From Membranipora membranacea (lineage: Eukaryota > Bryozoa > Gymnolaemata > Cheilostomatida > Membraniporidae), in NCBI GenBank assembly GCA_914767715.1, contig OU612069.1, forward strand, positions 17,479,387 to 17,543,386: 64,000 bases of DNA, written 5' to 3'. Position 1 is the stretch's first letter. The number at the start of each line of letters is the position of its first letter. The translations under genes and the position numbers were made by a program. Below, piece after piece: positions 38,585 through 50,281 of this stretch. The notes beneath the pieces are model-generated. The model did no database searches. It had not been told where the DNA came from and saw only the letters and a list, made by a program, of their open reading frames with translations.

Positions 38585-41500
38585 GTAGTACTGATTACAT
38601 AGACACGATTACAGAGACGACGAAAGCGTGGTTTATTGATGTTTTCATCAATGGGGAGAAACTCGCTTGAAGGTTGATTCAGGCGCTGCCGTTTCGGCCA
38701 TTCCTAAGCACTTAGCAGATTTGTTGAATCTGCAGCTTTTGCCAGCTGGTAAAGAGTTATTGGGAGCTGGGAATGCAAAGCTGCGTACGGTAGGGAAAGC
38801 GCAAGTAGAGCTATCATACTCAGACAGAGTGTATACTGATACAGTGTATGTGATAGAAGACCTTGTCACTCCGTTACTAGGCCATTCAGCTTTGTCGGGT
38901 TTACAAGTCATAACATTTGTGGGTGAAATAGTGTCAAAGCAAGAGTGGACGACTAAGTTTCCAAAGGTATTTACAGGACTGGGATCCATGGACACCGAAG
39001 TGAAAATTGAACTCAGAGATGGTGCAACTCCTTATTGTCAGTCTATCCCCAGAAGAGTAGCGGCTGCTAGAAGAAAACCAATGCTCGAAGAACTGAGACG
39101 AATGGAGAAACTAGGGGTGATAAAGAGAGTCGAGGGCCCCACAGAGTGGTGTGCTCCATCGATTGTGGTCCCAAAGAAAAACAGCAAAATCAGACTCTGT
39201 GTAGACTTCACTAAACTAAATGAGGCAGTGAAACGATCGTATCACCCTCTTCTGTTAGCCCAGCTGGGGGGTCTAAAGTTTTCTCAAAACTCAATGCCAA
39301 CAGTGGTTATTGGCAGATGAAGCTGTCAAAAGAATCCCAAGCACCAACTACATTTATTACTCCTTTTGGAAGATACCTGTGTTGCAGGCTTCCATTTGGA
39401 ATATTGATAGCTCCTGAAATATTCTCACGTGAAATGCAGAGGATATTGGAGGGCATAGAAGGGATTGTTTGTCAAATGGATGACATCATAATTCATTCAG
39501 AAGATGAAGAGTCGCAGAAAGCTAAAATAGAAGAGGTTCTGAATAGACTGAGTAGGGCCTGGGTTACTCTGAATGAAGAAAAATGCGAATTTTTTCAGAG
39601 CAGAATTACATTTCTAGGACATGTCATTGATGCTCAAGGCATTCATGCGGATCAAGAAAAGATAAGAGCAATTCAGGAGTTTCCTCCCCCGCAAAAGGTC
39701 GAAGATCTCAAAAGATTTTTTGGGATGGTGAACTATTTAGGTAAATTCTCTCAGAGTTTAGCAAGTGACTCAGTACAGCTCAGGCAGCTGCTGAAGAAAG
39801 AAAATAAAGACAACTGGACTTGGAATGGCGACATGGCTCTCGAATATGAGAAGATGAAACAAAATTTAGCTTCTGCACCGGTGCTGTCGCCATTCTCCCT
39901 TGAAGCAGACACTCTTTTATCAACAGATGCGTCCTCTTATGGATTGGGGGCTGCCTTATTTCAGAAAACAGAAGAGGGTCTCAAACCGATTGCTTACGCA
40001 TCGAGAACTCTCAGTGAAACAGAACAAAGGTATGCTCAAATTGAAAAGGAGGCGCTGGCAATCTGTTGGGCTGCGGAAAAGTTTTATTACTATTTAGCAG
40101 GTAGAAAATTTCAAGTAGAGACAGACCACAAACCACTTATCAGCATCCTATCTAAAATGGAATTGGCAAAGCTACCTATGCGGGTGCAGAGGTTCAGGCT
40201 TAGGATGATCAAATTCTGCTATTCCATAAGATATACTCCAGGGGAGAAGTTTTTGATTGCCGATGCATTAAGCAGAGCACCCTGTCCAAGGAGTGATGCG
40301 GTTCAACTGGATGAACTAGATATATCGGAGATGGTAGAAGATCTAACGATGTCGGAGACTCGCAGAAGACAACTCCAGTTCTCTACACTCATTGATACGG
40401 TTTGTCAACAAATTAAGCGTTATATACAGTATGGTTGGCCTGAGTATAAGCAGTGTCCGCAGTTTGTTAAGAATATCTACACATTCAAGGAATGTCTAAC
40501 AGAAGGGGGGATCTATTGTTTTATAACAACAGAGTGTTCATTCCGCCCTTAGAAAGGCAACAGGTACTGAAGGATATACACGCGGGACATCTGGGAGAAT
40601 CAAAATGTTTGGAGAGAGCTAAAGATCTGGTATGGTGGCCTGGTCTAACTACAGAAATTAGAGAGCTAGTTAAAACATGTGCTACATGTTTGAAATATCG
40701 ATCTCAACCAAGAGAGCCTCTGGTATCCGTGCCTTTTCCTGAACGCCCGTGGTGGCAGATCGGAATGGATCTTTGTACAGTGGAGGAGAGGGGTAATGAT
40801 TATCTTGTTATCATGGACTATTTCGGTCGATATCTGATTGCAGAGAAGCTTTCTGACACGACTGCAGAAACTGTGTGCCGCACAGTAAAGAAGGTGTTCT
40901 CGCTGTTTGGAATTCCTTATTCCGTCATCAGTGATAACGGTCCTCAGTTTGTGTCTGAGAGATTTAAGCAACTAATGGACCAATATCTTACACCGTACCA
41001 GTTCTCCTAAATATTCTCAATCAAATGTGAAGAAGAGAGAGGGGTATCAACCTTCAAGAAGCTAATCAAGAAGAATGAGAATATAGATCAAGCCCTTCTA
41101 TTTTACAGAGATGCTCCATTACAGAATGGGTACTCTCCTGCCCAGCTGCTGATGGGACGAGGTTTAAACAGTATGGGTATTCTGGCTGAGAAACAGGTAA
41201 ACCTGAAAGGACTCAAAGATTTTGAAGCCAGGTATCGAAACAAGCAGTCGGATCAGTACAACCGGAGACATAGAGTGAAGATCAGGACAGAGGTTCAGGT
41301 TGGAGATAGAGTCACACTAAATGATCCAGGAGCTAAACCATGTTTGTCTACAGTAGTAGCCGTCTCAGGAAGAGAAGTGGCTCTTCAGAAGGAGAACGGT
41401 CAAATTCTTAGACAGAACAGACGTCAGATCTCGCCAGATATACAACATACAGCACAGCAATCACCAGAGAGCACAGAGCCTGAGGTACCCCACCAGAACG

Positions 41501-41721
41501 TGTTACCTCCTGTGTTGCCTGATGTACCCCATCAGGTTCTGTCATTTGCAACTCCAGTAGTTAAACAGGAAGCTCTTTGTCCACAGCCCGACAGGAGTAC
41601 AGGAACCTCGTTCTGTGAGGCAGTACCAGTACCTTCAACGAAGAGGACAGAAGTCAGGCAGTCTCTAGGACGCAGGCCCAACCAGAGACAACGAGAACCA
41701 CGAGATCGGGTAGATCTGTAA
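38585..41721 (+). pseudogene. pol: Pol polyprotein: protease, RT, RNase H, integrase, with frameshifts
   Basis: Recognisable parts in order: protease with DSGAAVSAIP (38672-38701); reverse transcriptase with IRLCVDFTKLNEAV and the catalytic QMDDI (39475-39490); RNase H with STDASSYGLGAALF (39919-39960); integrase with zinc-binding H/C region (40585-40700), catalytic DLCTVEE and SDNGPQF; and a C-terminal Lys/Arg-rich tail to 41721. The frame changes near 38660 (before protease), at the G6 run 39266-39271, at the G6 run 40505-40510, near 40985 and near 41027. A short in-frame loss also appears in the RT just before the first G6 run. As read, the polyprotein cannot be made; two breaks at G runs might instead be sequencing or assembly errors. 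Confidence 0.9.
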
Positions 41722-42654
41722 AACCTGTAAAAAGAATGAACCTGTAACTATTACACTAGGCACTATGTACGATGTTTCGGGTTGTGTTCATAGTTTTAGC
41801 CATGTTTTCACGTATTTGACCATATTGTGGTTTTATTCTATTTCTAGGATGGTTGTGTAAAACTTATCTTCATGGGTAATAGTGAGGTATGGCACCTGTC
41901 GGGTTCGACAGGACAGAATGTTACCCGGGTGCAAATTGGGATAACTTCTATCCATTATATCACAATCCTTCCGAACTATATATGCTAATTCTATAATATT
42001 TCTACCGACTGGGCCAGTAGAACTAACGGTTAAAGATAAAAGGTCTAGAGAAGTTTATTAACGTACAGAGAACGAGTTCAAGACCATTGAGCTAAGAATA
42101 AGCACTCTGAAGAAACGGGGAGTTTATGTAGTTTTATGCTCCACGTTCCCCATGGATTTCGGACTGTATAATCACCACAGAAAGGTGGTTGAGCCTATGT
42201 ATGAAGAGTTCTATGAAGAGATGACGGCGCATCACGTAGAGAGTATTGTCATTTTGAATCATCAAATAGCCTTGATGAAAGACCGCTCTGATTATGCTAC
42301 TCCATTTTACACACACACCTTTTGAAAAGGATGCATGGGAAGTGGAAATTTAGATTCTGGTACCTCAGAGATGGACTCCATCCTGATGAGGGCACTCAGA
42401 GGACCCAGGAGTGGGAGCTTACTGCGAAAGCGTCAGCAACCATAGCTAGACTTGCTTATGCAAAAATCTAGGTATCCCATACACTAATATTTTGGTATCT
42501 GAACTTTCTTCACTTGCTATTTTGTCTTGTCTAGCACCCGTCATGTTTATCTTCCTTATAAAATTGGCTCTTGGCAATTTGTTTAAGAAAAGTTTTTGGT
42601 TATATTTGCAGAATTGCAGGTGCATCAGTTATATAAGATTATGGTTATAATCTT
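41722..42654 (+). other. Non-coding 3' internal region of LTR element
   Basis: About 930 bases between the end of pol and the polypurine tract. I see no long frame, signal peptide or membrane segment to suggest a third gene. It may hold RNA signals or a lost gene. Confidence 0.5.
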
Positions 42655-42663
42655 GAGAGGGAG
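42655..42663 (+). promoter_or_regulatory. Polypurine tract
   Basis: GAGAGGGAG lies just before the 3' LTR, where plus-strand DNA synthesis is primed in LTR elements. Confidence 0.7.
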
Positions 42664-42664
42664 T

Positions 42665-42934
42665 TGTTATAGATAGTGAAAGTGGACTCACTAAATAATA
42701 GTCTGAGAACAATATCAGTAGAGTCGAGATAGACTTGTATACAAATCTACAGAGGGGGATCAACCTAGGAGCACGGAAGGGGAGAAGGGGAACTATCAAT
42801 GGTGTCCGAGTGAAGGAGAATCAAGAATAACCTAGCTAGAGATAGCCGTCCTATTGTAGACTGAAGACTGTCCATCCTTATGTCCATCGAGCACCTCTCT
42901 AAAGACCAACCACTGGTGAGTCCATTTTACAACA
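42665..42934 (+). repeat. 3' LTR, 270 bp
   Basis: Pair of the 5' LTR with six differences. It ends ACAACA, followed by AAGGA. Confidence 0.93.
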
Positions 42935-44976
42935 AAGGATACCCAACATGATTATTTAAGAGGATTTAAGACATGATTTTTTGTGGGTCATATAAAATGA
43001 CTCCTTATTTTTGAGTGACACTGAGTTGGGGCCAAATACCCACAGATGACACTTAAAAGCACAGATTTGAATCTATATATATATATATATATATATACAA
43101 ACATTGGAAATATTTGGTAAAGAGCTGAGCTGCTAAAAATGCTAATTTATATTATATTGTGTATTTTATTTTCTCCATGATCAAAAACTAATCCATGAAA
43201 TAAGCATCTCTCTATGTTTACCTGAAACTACAGGACATTCCCAACATTTTGGTGTATTGTATGAATCCATAGCTCAACCTGGACCGGAGATACAGGCTCT
43301 CAACATTACAAAATAAAGTACAGTTATGCTGTAGTATGTTGGATAGGCCCTGGAGGCCGATGTCAGGGAGACATGCCCCAATGCACCTATGAGAGTTGTG
43401 TAACAAAAAGCCTTTTGTTTGGTGAACAAAGGAGTAAAATGGCAGGCAAAGTGTGCTTGCCTGAATACATGTTGGATTCGTGTGATTGCATGCTGGGGCA
43501 CGTGTATGCTAGGCTCAATTCTCCACTTTCGCTACACTCATTTGTGGGTATACACAATCCACCCGCAGCTACGATATGTAGGAACCACTGGTAAAGGGTA
43601 TTTCACAACTGTACTTTATTTTGTAATGAAAGTCAGCACTGTCACAGCTAGCTCATAGGCAGAGAGTGTGACGTAACACACGGGCAGTTTAGTGCAAAAG
43701 CAATTAGTGGGCTCGCTGAAGCATATTATTTCCATTGTCCAATAGTTATGCGTAAATTATTAGTCTATGGCCTGAATCGATTACGGGTTTTTGTGCCTAG
43801 CACTGGTATCATCACATACTGAAATAGGAACACAGTGTAATATATTCAATCTACTCAGTCGTCAGAGCAATGAACTAAACCTCCAGGAAGAACAACTGCA
43901 GTCACATGACCAATTGAGGTGTGTGCAGTTGGTTCAGAGTTGTCCCCTCAAAAACACACTAAATTGGAAACATAACTCCATGATAGCCCAAGTTCTTTGG
44001 TAGCAATTAGGGGTGGGTTACACTGAATACACTGACTCACTAGAAAATAACCGCAATTATGTGAATATGCTTAGTGATGAGGCTTGATGGCCATGGTGTT
44101 GACACCAAATATTCTCATAACTGATGGTTTATTTAACTAAACTGAGACATGGGACTTTAGAGAACAGAATTATGTAAAAGTTAAACGTGTAATCGTACAT
44201 CATAAGTTAACTTCACTAGTAAATAAAACAAGCTCAATGCATATTAATCTAGCCTAGCTTACGCAGCCACAGACTAATTTCTAAACTAACCACACGCAAG
44301 GGTACTACTCCAACTTAGCTAGTCAGGTAACAGGCGTTTCACAACAGAACATTTTGCCGTAAAAAGAATGGGGGTGGTGGATGGAATGACACAGATATAC
44401 ACTTTCCTTACGAATCCCAGTTCTACCTTACTTTATAGCCATACTCATATTGAATTGTAGGTGTGATTGTTGTGAGCAAACATACTCAGAGTAGCCTTAA
44501 TATATAGCCCTTATTATCTCAGAGGCCCAATTTACGCTTGATTTTAAGTTTTGTTGCAAAAAAGTAGAAAAAAAGAGAAGGGCCTTAACAATTAGGCTGG
44601 GGAGGCAGTGAACAGAGCACACAACAACCAATTCACCACAGGTTCAGGTAGATGAGACAATACTTCACTAGCTGCGCCTACAGTAGAGTAAGACTTTGAT
44701 ATATAAAATAAAATATACTCTTTGAAAATAAAATAATAATTAAAAACCTACTACTAGCTAAAGGGAGAACAGTCTGCCAGTCTGTCATTGCAAATGGACA
44801 TTGATTGAGTTTTCCAAAGCTGTACAGGGCAGCAGGCAGTGAGTTATTCATTTGAGTGGTGTGGAATGTGGATTGGCTCTCTCCCTCTCCTCCTACCTAC
44901 ACTGTTTGGACTTTGGTGCACAAATCTTTATTTATTAGCAATCTCAATAAGTAAACATTGAAATGAAGAAGGGCTC
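42935..44976. other. Intergenic region between LTR element and TIR transposon
   Basis: Contains a (TA)n tract at 43073-43097 and a small TIR element at 43304-43628. No exon or conserved protein segment is visible. Confidence 0.5.
43304..43628. mobile_element. 325-bp MITE with 22-bp perfect inverted ends
   Basis: The left end CATTACAAAATAAAGTACAG (then TT) is exactly mirrored at 43607-43628. The interior has no coding capacity. No target duplication is identified. Confidence 0.65.
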
Positions 44977-45108
44977 TACGGCAGACGAGCTGCGCCAGGG
45001 GAGAAAATAATGTCAGATGGCGCAGCTCGGCTAGAGGCAATTTACATGTGGCGCAGCTCGGCTAGAGGCGATTTATGTGTGGCGCAGCTCGGCTAGTTTC
45101 AAAATTTG
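44977..45108 (+). repeat. Left TIR with tandem boxes
   Basis: Boxes GGCGCAGCTCGGCTA occur at about 45019, 45050 and 45081, after an outer divergent GAGCTGCGCC. Spacers read GAGGC(A/G)ATTTA(C/T).TGT. Confidence 0.88.
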
Positions 45109-48100
45109 TTATCAAGAGCACATGATTCCCAATATTGATAGACTTGTAAAAGTTTGCTCATCTGTCGGAACTGATAAATGAGCGGGAATTTATCACAGCT
45201 CTATTGTTCAAGAATCTAGCTGAAAAAGCAAGAGGACTATTTTTCATAAGTTGAACTAGGAGTGGCAGTCACAGCAGGGAGTCACAGTCAGTGTTTGAGA
45301 AGTTGCTTGACTTTCCCCACCTATGATATGGCTGTAAGTATAGTATAGTATTCTCCACAATAAGGTATGAAAGTTATATTATTAAGATAGTGATTAAGTA
45401 TCATTATCATCATGTGAAGGAATGATTGGATTGGATGTGATGATCATTTAAATAGGGCTACTTGTACTACCTTAACCTACTACTTCTCTCTTCTACCAAG
45501 GAGTATCAGCTTCCCTGGTTGCTCCTTGCTTCTAACACTCACATCATTGCACTTTCTTATTTTGGTTGGTTTGGGCTTTATTGTGTGGGTGCACAAACAA
45601 AGCAATGAGCTGCCCAATGTTTTGATAGTTGGTAATGATGTTGATGAAATTAATATGTATCAATCAAGAGTGACTACTCACACTCACAGGCTACCTAGTG
45701 CTAGTACTAAAGGCTGCTACTGAGTGAGGAATGGTCACAGGCCTACTCCAACATCTGGGTCAATGGCAGTGAGTATTTGACTACTCTTTTGGGTTTTTTG
45801 TTGTTTGAAACCCAACCAGGGGGGGGGGGCAGTCAAACATTGCCAGAGACCAACCCAGGCTTTGGAGTAACTCGTGTATACAGTGTATACAATGTCAGGT
45901 GTGTAGTCATGTCTGCTAGATGTACGGCATATACTGCAAGCGTAGAGAGGGCTTTAGAGCTCATCAAGTTACTTTGTTTAAAGTTTGACTGTGATTGATG
46001 TGTCAGTAATCTGTCCAAATAACATTTTTGTATGTTTACATGTTTTATTTATAGCCTGTATGATTATGAAGGAGCATTTTAGAGATTAACCAGAGATAAG
46101 CCATAGTAATGATATGCAATCATCACTAGACCGACTTAATCTTTGATCCCGTATAAACCTCAACATGTATCAGGATTGCATTGGTAAGACCAAGGAGTTA
46201 GAGGGAACTCCTTGGTAAGACAGTGGCTGGTTCACTTAGCCGGATTTAAGATGCTGAGACTTCGCCAAGTAAAAGTATTTTCCAATGAACAACTAGAGAT
46301 CCATGAGATTTTATACACAATAATAATGCCGTAGCACAGCTCATCGCCTAGTCTTTCAACATCTAACTGTAAGTTGTTGATGATAAATCAATGTCGAGCA
46401 TGCAACTTCAGTTAGTATCCAATGCTGTTGATAGTGATACCTAGGGAGTTTTTGCGGTATCAATTAGATTAACAAACTTCATCAGGGTGCTTGGTCACTG
46501 GGTGCAGGCCCCAGAGAACTGAGAAGAAGGTTCATTGCGTAAGGCAGTCCTCGCACCCTGCTATACTCTGCTTAAATCTATCAATAATAACCAGATCAAA
46601 TGATTCACAGTGTTTTGTGCTGATCATTTTTATTTTCAGGTACATTGAATATAATATGTATAACGGCCACAGGTATTCTGGCTCGTAGTCACATTGTTCC
46701 AACTTTTTTGGGTCAAACCAAACGCATATCCTTACTCCAACATTGGAGAGTGATAGTAAGTCCTTGGGTGAGCAAAAGATATCAGGGAGTATGTATGATC
46801 AAGGAGTTGGGGACAAAATATAACAATTGTCCCTAACTCTCTGGTATGATTGTATCAGACATATGAGTTGTCTTCTCAACTAAAATCAATCCTCCTCCCA
46901 AGGTAGTCTGGTCATTTAGCTCAATTAGACAATTCGTGCACAAATCGTTTACTCAGAATGCATAGGTATAGTTCTATCTATGAGAGAGTGATTTGGGAAC
47001 GAGACCTAAGTAGGGCACCTAAGCTGTTTTTTATTCAAAGAACTTTCAGTCACTGTTGACAAAATTCTCATCTATCTATGCGTTATTCTGTAGACTAAAC
47101 AGCCAAGTCATATCATCCCTGCATGAATATAGATGGTAATACAGCTGTCACAAAAATGCGTCAAGTGAACTTTCTTAGGCATAGTATAATTATTATTGTG
47201 CTTAAATTACGTTACACAAAACAAATAACGAAAAAAGAAATAAAGGGACCAGTTATGTCAGCTGCTCAACAACAAACAAACATGGTATGTAAGAAGAAAA
47301 AATAAAAATCCGACCAGAGAGAAAACTTTGATAACAATTTGGTACCCACTTACAGATTACAGTTGTCAAGTCAGTTCACCGATGTATTTGTTGTCTATTA
47401 GAACTCACGATTGATTTGAATCAGCTTATCAGTGGCACTTTGGGCATTTACAATTCAAATGTGCTTGACTGCTTGAGTTCCTAAACTGAAAACCTGACCC
47501 ACAAGCAATAAAAAAAATCAATAGATACTAAGACCGAGGAGTTAGACTTCTGTAAAGAGGTCATCTGGGCTTCTTTGTGGCACTACGTTGCAGACTCGTA
47601 TCTCATAGTTGATCGGCAAGTTGCGTGTCGGCATAATGATCATCCAGATGACTTTATTTCCAACAATATTATGATAGACCACTGGGCCATAGGCTAGTTT
47701 CAATGTTGTTGTCATCACCTTGTCTTCAACCGTTCTGAAAAGGGAAAATTATAATAGGATCAATTAATGCAGAAACCAAATGAGATGCTCAACTGTGAAA
47801 AAGAGTTCATATTCCTGGGTTAGAGATAGAACTAAGAGGTCATTGAATGAAAGAATTGAATGTAATATGAAAGTCAAACATTGCTGCATACCCAGACAGG
47901 TTTTGGAGTAGGACCATTGGGTCATAGATAGATAAGATAGTAGTCTGCCAGTGAGTGAGGGTGCTGCATCATCATCAACATTCCACCAATTCTTTGACTC
48001 CCATTCACTGTAACAATGAGTGATTCAATGACAAAAATGAAATACATACATACATAGATTCTACAGATTGGTCCAGGAACTGTCTGTAGTGGAAGATCAA

Positions 48101-48461
48101 GGAGTGCTCCTAGCTAGTCCCTGCTGGTCCTTGGTAAGACAGATTGGTTGGTGACAATCAGAACAGTTCACCTGACAGACTCCTCTCCTCTGTAAGTGTA
48201 TATATCTTTTCTAAGGTGGCTCTATGTTGAGAATGTCTGATAGTGATAACATTAAAAAGGTCACCTTTCAGTGCTCAGGCCAGTGAGTGATGCTCTAACC
48301 TCAAAGTCAGGCCTAGGACCCAATTATCAGACTCAGCTATCAAGATGGTGCAGACTTAGTTGTTAACAATCATACCTCCAAAACCCAAGTTGACTCTAAC
48401 TTTTTCCGACTGAGTCATGACAGACTATCAAATTCATGAGTTGTGTTCTCATGGCTTCAAA

Positions 48462-48590
48462 ATTTGAAACTAGCCGAGCTGCGCCACACATAAATTGCCT
48501 CTAGCCGAGCTGCGCCACATGTTAATTGCATGTAGCCGAGCTGCGCCATTCCGAATTATTTTTACCACATGGCGCAGCTCGTCTGCCGTA
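48462..48590 (-). repeat. Right TIR with tandem boxes
   Basis: Reverse complement of the left TIR with the same four boxes. The spacer next to the outer box differs and is poorly conserved. Confidence 0.88.
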
Positions 48591-48832
48591 GGCTCTGCAG
48601 TATTTCCCCAACACTTCACTTACTTATCGGATGGTAAAGCACCAGCTATTTTGACATGGCCTGCCTTTGACCTTGACAAGGAATTACCTTCTCTTTTCAG
48701 TATACTCTACAGTCATAACAATAAAAGACAACTCCTAAAATTACGCAAATTCAAAATTAATATAATTACGCAAATTATTGCGGGTAATAAGACAATTATG
48801 CAAATTCACAAACCCCTTAAATTTATCTTTAG

Positions 48833-49140
48833 AGGACAAGTTCCCTGCTAATCCGTCTTACGAAATGAGGATGAAGAAGATGAGGTTCTTGTCCTACAGA
48901 ATCATCATAAGCTGGCTGTACCCTACCCTGAAAAGGGGTCAATGGCATCCCCTGCCCGCTTGTATGTATACGGCCATCCAGGCAAGGTTCCCTCCCACAA
49001 ACGATGAGGAAATCTACGCCGACTGGCGGTCTAGTTTATATGCTGATCAAATTGATTATTTTTGTACTCTTTACCTATTATATTATATTATATTTTCGTA
49101 TTACAAGTTTTCTTTGAAACAAAAAAATTATGAAAAATAA
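48833..49140 (+). CDS. Terminal exon encoding a P2X7-type intracellular zinc-binding domain
   Basis: An acceptor TATCTTTAG precedes an open frame ending at TAA. It reads about 101 residues and includes FLSYRIIISWLYPTLKRG, then LPACMYTAIQARFPPTND. The pattern Y-R-x4-W, a Leu/Gly/Lys turn, LP-(S/A)-C-x4-I-(R/Q)-x2-FP matches the C-terminal cytoplasmic domain of P2X7 receptors, which is widespread in invertebrates as a stand-alone module. Upstream exons were not found; the 3.6-kb transposon ends only 240 bases before this exon and may lie in its intron. The last 30 or so residues are Tyr-rich and may not be conserved. It could be a fragment of a dead copy. Confidence 0.55.
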
Positions 49141-50042
49141 CACTACACTTAATTTTTCTTTCGTTTTCACCGAGACCCCTCTTCCTCTACTTCTACTAGG
49201 TATTATATGATCCTTCCTGGATGCACCTCTGCTACTATGGCGGGCAGCAACCTCTTCTCAGCTTAGTGCTGGCCAGTGTCTTTACGTTGTCATCTCTTTC
49301 CATTACTAACTTATCTCACCCTGCTACCTGCAGCTTCTCCAGGCTAACCAACATTGCATGTCTGTAGTCTGAAAAAATCCAAATTATAAATTTTGATGTA
49401 AGCTATAGGAGTAAAGTATTCGCAGGAGGAAGAGTTCCCAATTATACACTTGCTTGAAATGTCTAGATGTGAGCTGGCCAACATTTACATATCATCTTGA
49501 ATACATATAGATTGAGCTTGCTAACATTTAATCAACCACAGCTAGCTAAACTAAACTCAAGCCTAAGGTAATTGCACTCTATAGTGATTTTCGATTGATG
49601 GTTTGTGCAACTGTATTTCACTTACTGTAAGTTGCCTTTTCTTTTTCATAATACACTGTAGGATTTTGGTTTGTAACTTTCTGATATACCCGGTCACTTT
49701 TCTGGTGCTAAATTATATTCCGGCTGATTGGTCGGCTCCGGGCTACAGGCAAACAGTAATTCATCACTCGTTATTTTAGATGCAAGTGTGATGTGTCGAA
49801 AAATATATCTTTCCGTGTTGTTAAAGTCATGAACACTGATGCATTTCCGAGATGAGTGGTCTGTTTCGATCACAGTGATTTGATCGGGAAACTATCTTTT
49901 TGCTACCCATTCTTTGGATTTTGCAAGCCAATTATATCAACCAACATTATGAATGGCATCGAAGGTTAAATTATAGTATTTATTACATTTTATCACATTA
50001 CATAATTTCTTTCTGAAATGTTAATCTTTGTCCTGTTTCCAG
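49141..50042. other. Intergenic, nothing recognised
   Basis: A/T-rich with scattered GC-richer words. I see no conserved frame, hairpin or repeat of note. Confidence 0.45.
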
Positions 50043-50280
50043 GGTAAGACTAAATGCTACATCTCACGCGCTCACCGAACAGGAAACCATCCCAGCCGTC
50101 ACAGAAGTTCTGTAAAGTAACTCTCCAAGAGATGCCGTGAATCACCCTCATCAAAGAGTCCCAAACACACAAGTTCTGTAACACGCTCTAGAAGAGATGC
50201 TATATAACGCTCCCTCTCACAGATGTGCTGTAAAGGACCCTCCCACAAACACCATGTAACATGTCCTCTAAATTTGTGCA
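50043..50280 (+). pseudogene. Duplicated, decayed last exon of PCID2 plus 3' flank
   Basis: 50043-50115 aligns to the last PCID2 exon (432-521 minus). Both start GGTAAGA after a CAG acceptor, share CTACATCTCAC and GTCACAGAAGT or CTCACAGAAGT, and end in TAA. The copy lacks 17 bases in the middle, which shifts the frame. Similarity continues past the stop: TAGAAGAGATG, CTGTAAA(A/G)GACCCTC and CATGTAAC occur in both flanks. The preceding intron does not look similar and no other PCID2 exon was found nearby. It is a partial genomic duplication, not a processed copy, because the acceptor AG is kept. Confidence 0.75.
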
Positions 50281-50281
50281 T

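Larger units (their letters stand above)
37116..42934 (+). mobile_element. Ty3/Gypsy LTR retrotransposon, full length, pol frame-broken
   Basis: 5.8-kb element bounded by two 270-bp LTRs (TGTTATAG...TTACAACA). Flanking bases AAAGA and AAGGA are a near-perfect 5-bp target duplication. Order: LTR, PBS, gag, protease, reverse transcriptase, RNase H, integrase, about 940 non-coding bases, polypurine tract, LTR. The RNase-H-before-integrase order identifies Ty3/Gypsy. The LTRs differ at six sites I can count (about 2%), so insertion is fairly recent. The gag frame is intact but pol is interrupted several times, so this copy as read could not move by itself. No envelope-like gene is seen. Confidence 0.93.
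44977..48590. mobile_element. 3.6-kb DNA transposon with ~130-bp TIRs made of tandem GGCGCAGCTCGGCTA boxes
   Basis: Ends begin TACGGCAGACGAGCTGCGCC and mirror each other. Each TIR (44977-45108 and 48462-48590) carries one GAGCTGCGCC end box and three GGCGCAGCTCGGCTA boxes about 32 bases apart, and closes with TAGTTTCAAAATTTG or near. GGCTC flanks both sides (44972-44976 and 48591-48595), a clean 5-bp target duplication. The inside has no recognisable transposase. The 5-bp duplication and the repeat-built TIRs do not match a superfamily I can name. Probably non-autonomous. Confidence 0.85.

Noticed and set aside
41722-42654. Envelope-like third gene in the LTR element
   Set aside because: No long frame, signal peptide or membrane anchor in the interval.
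44977-45108. CRISPR array from the regularly spaced boxes
   Set aside because: Spacers are nearly the same as one another, the array is mirrored at the other end, and the genome is animal.
45526-45723. 65-residue frame with a hydrophobic segment inside the TIR transposon
   Set aside because: The possible upstream exon ending at ATGGCT|GTAAGT joins in the wrong phase; one hydrophobic stretch is not enough.
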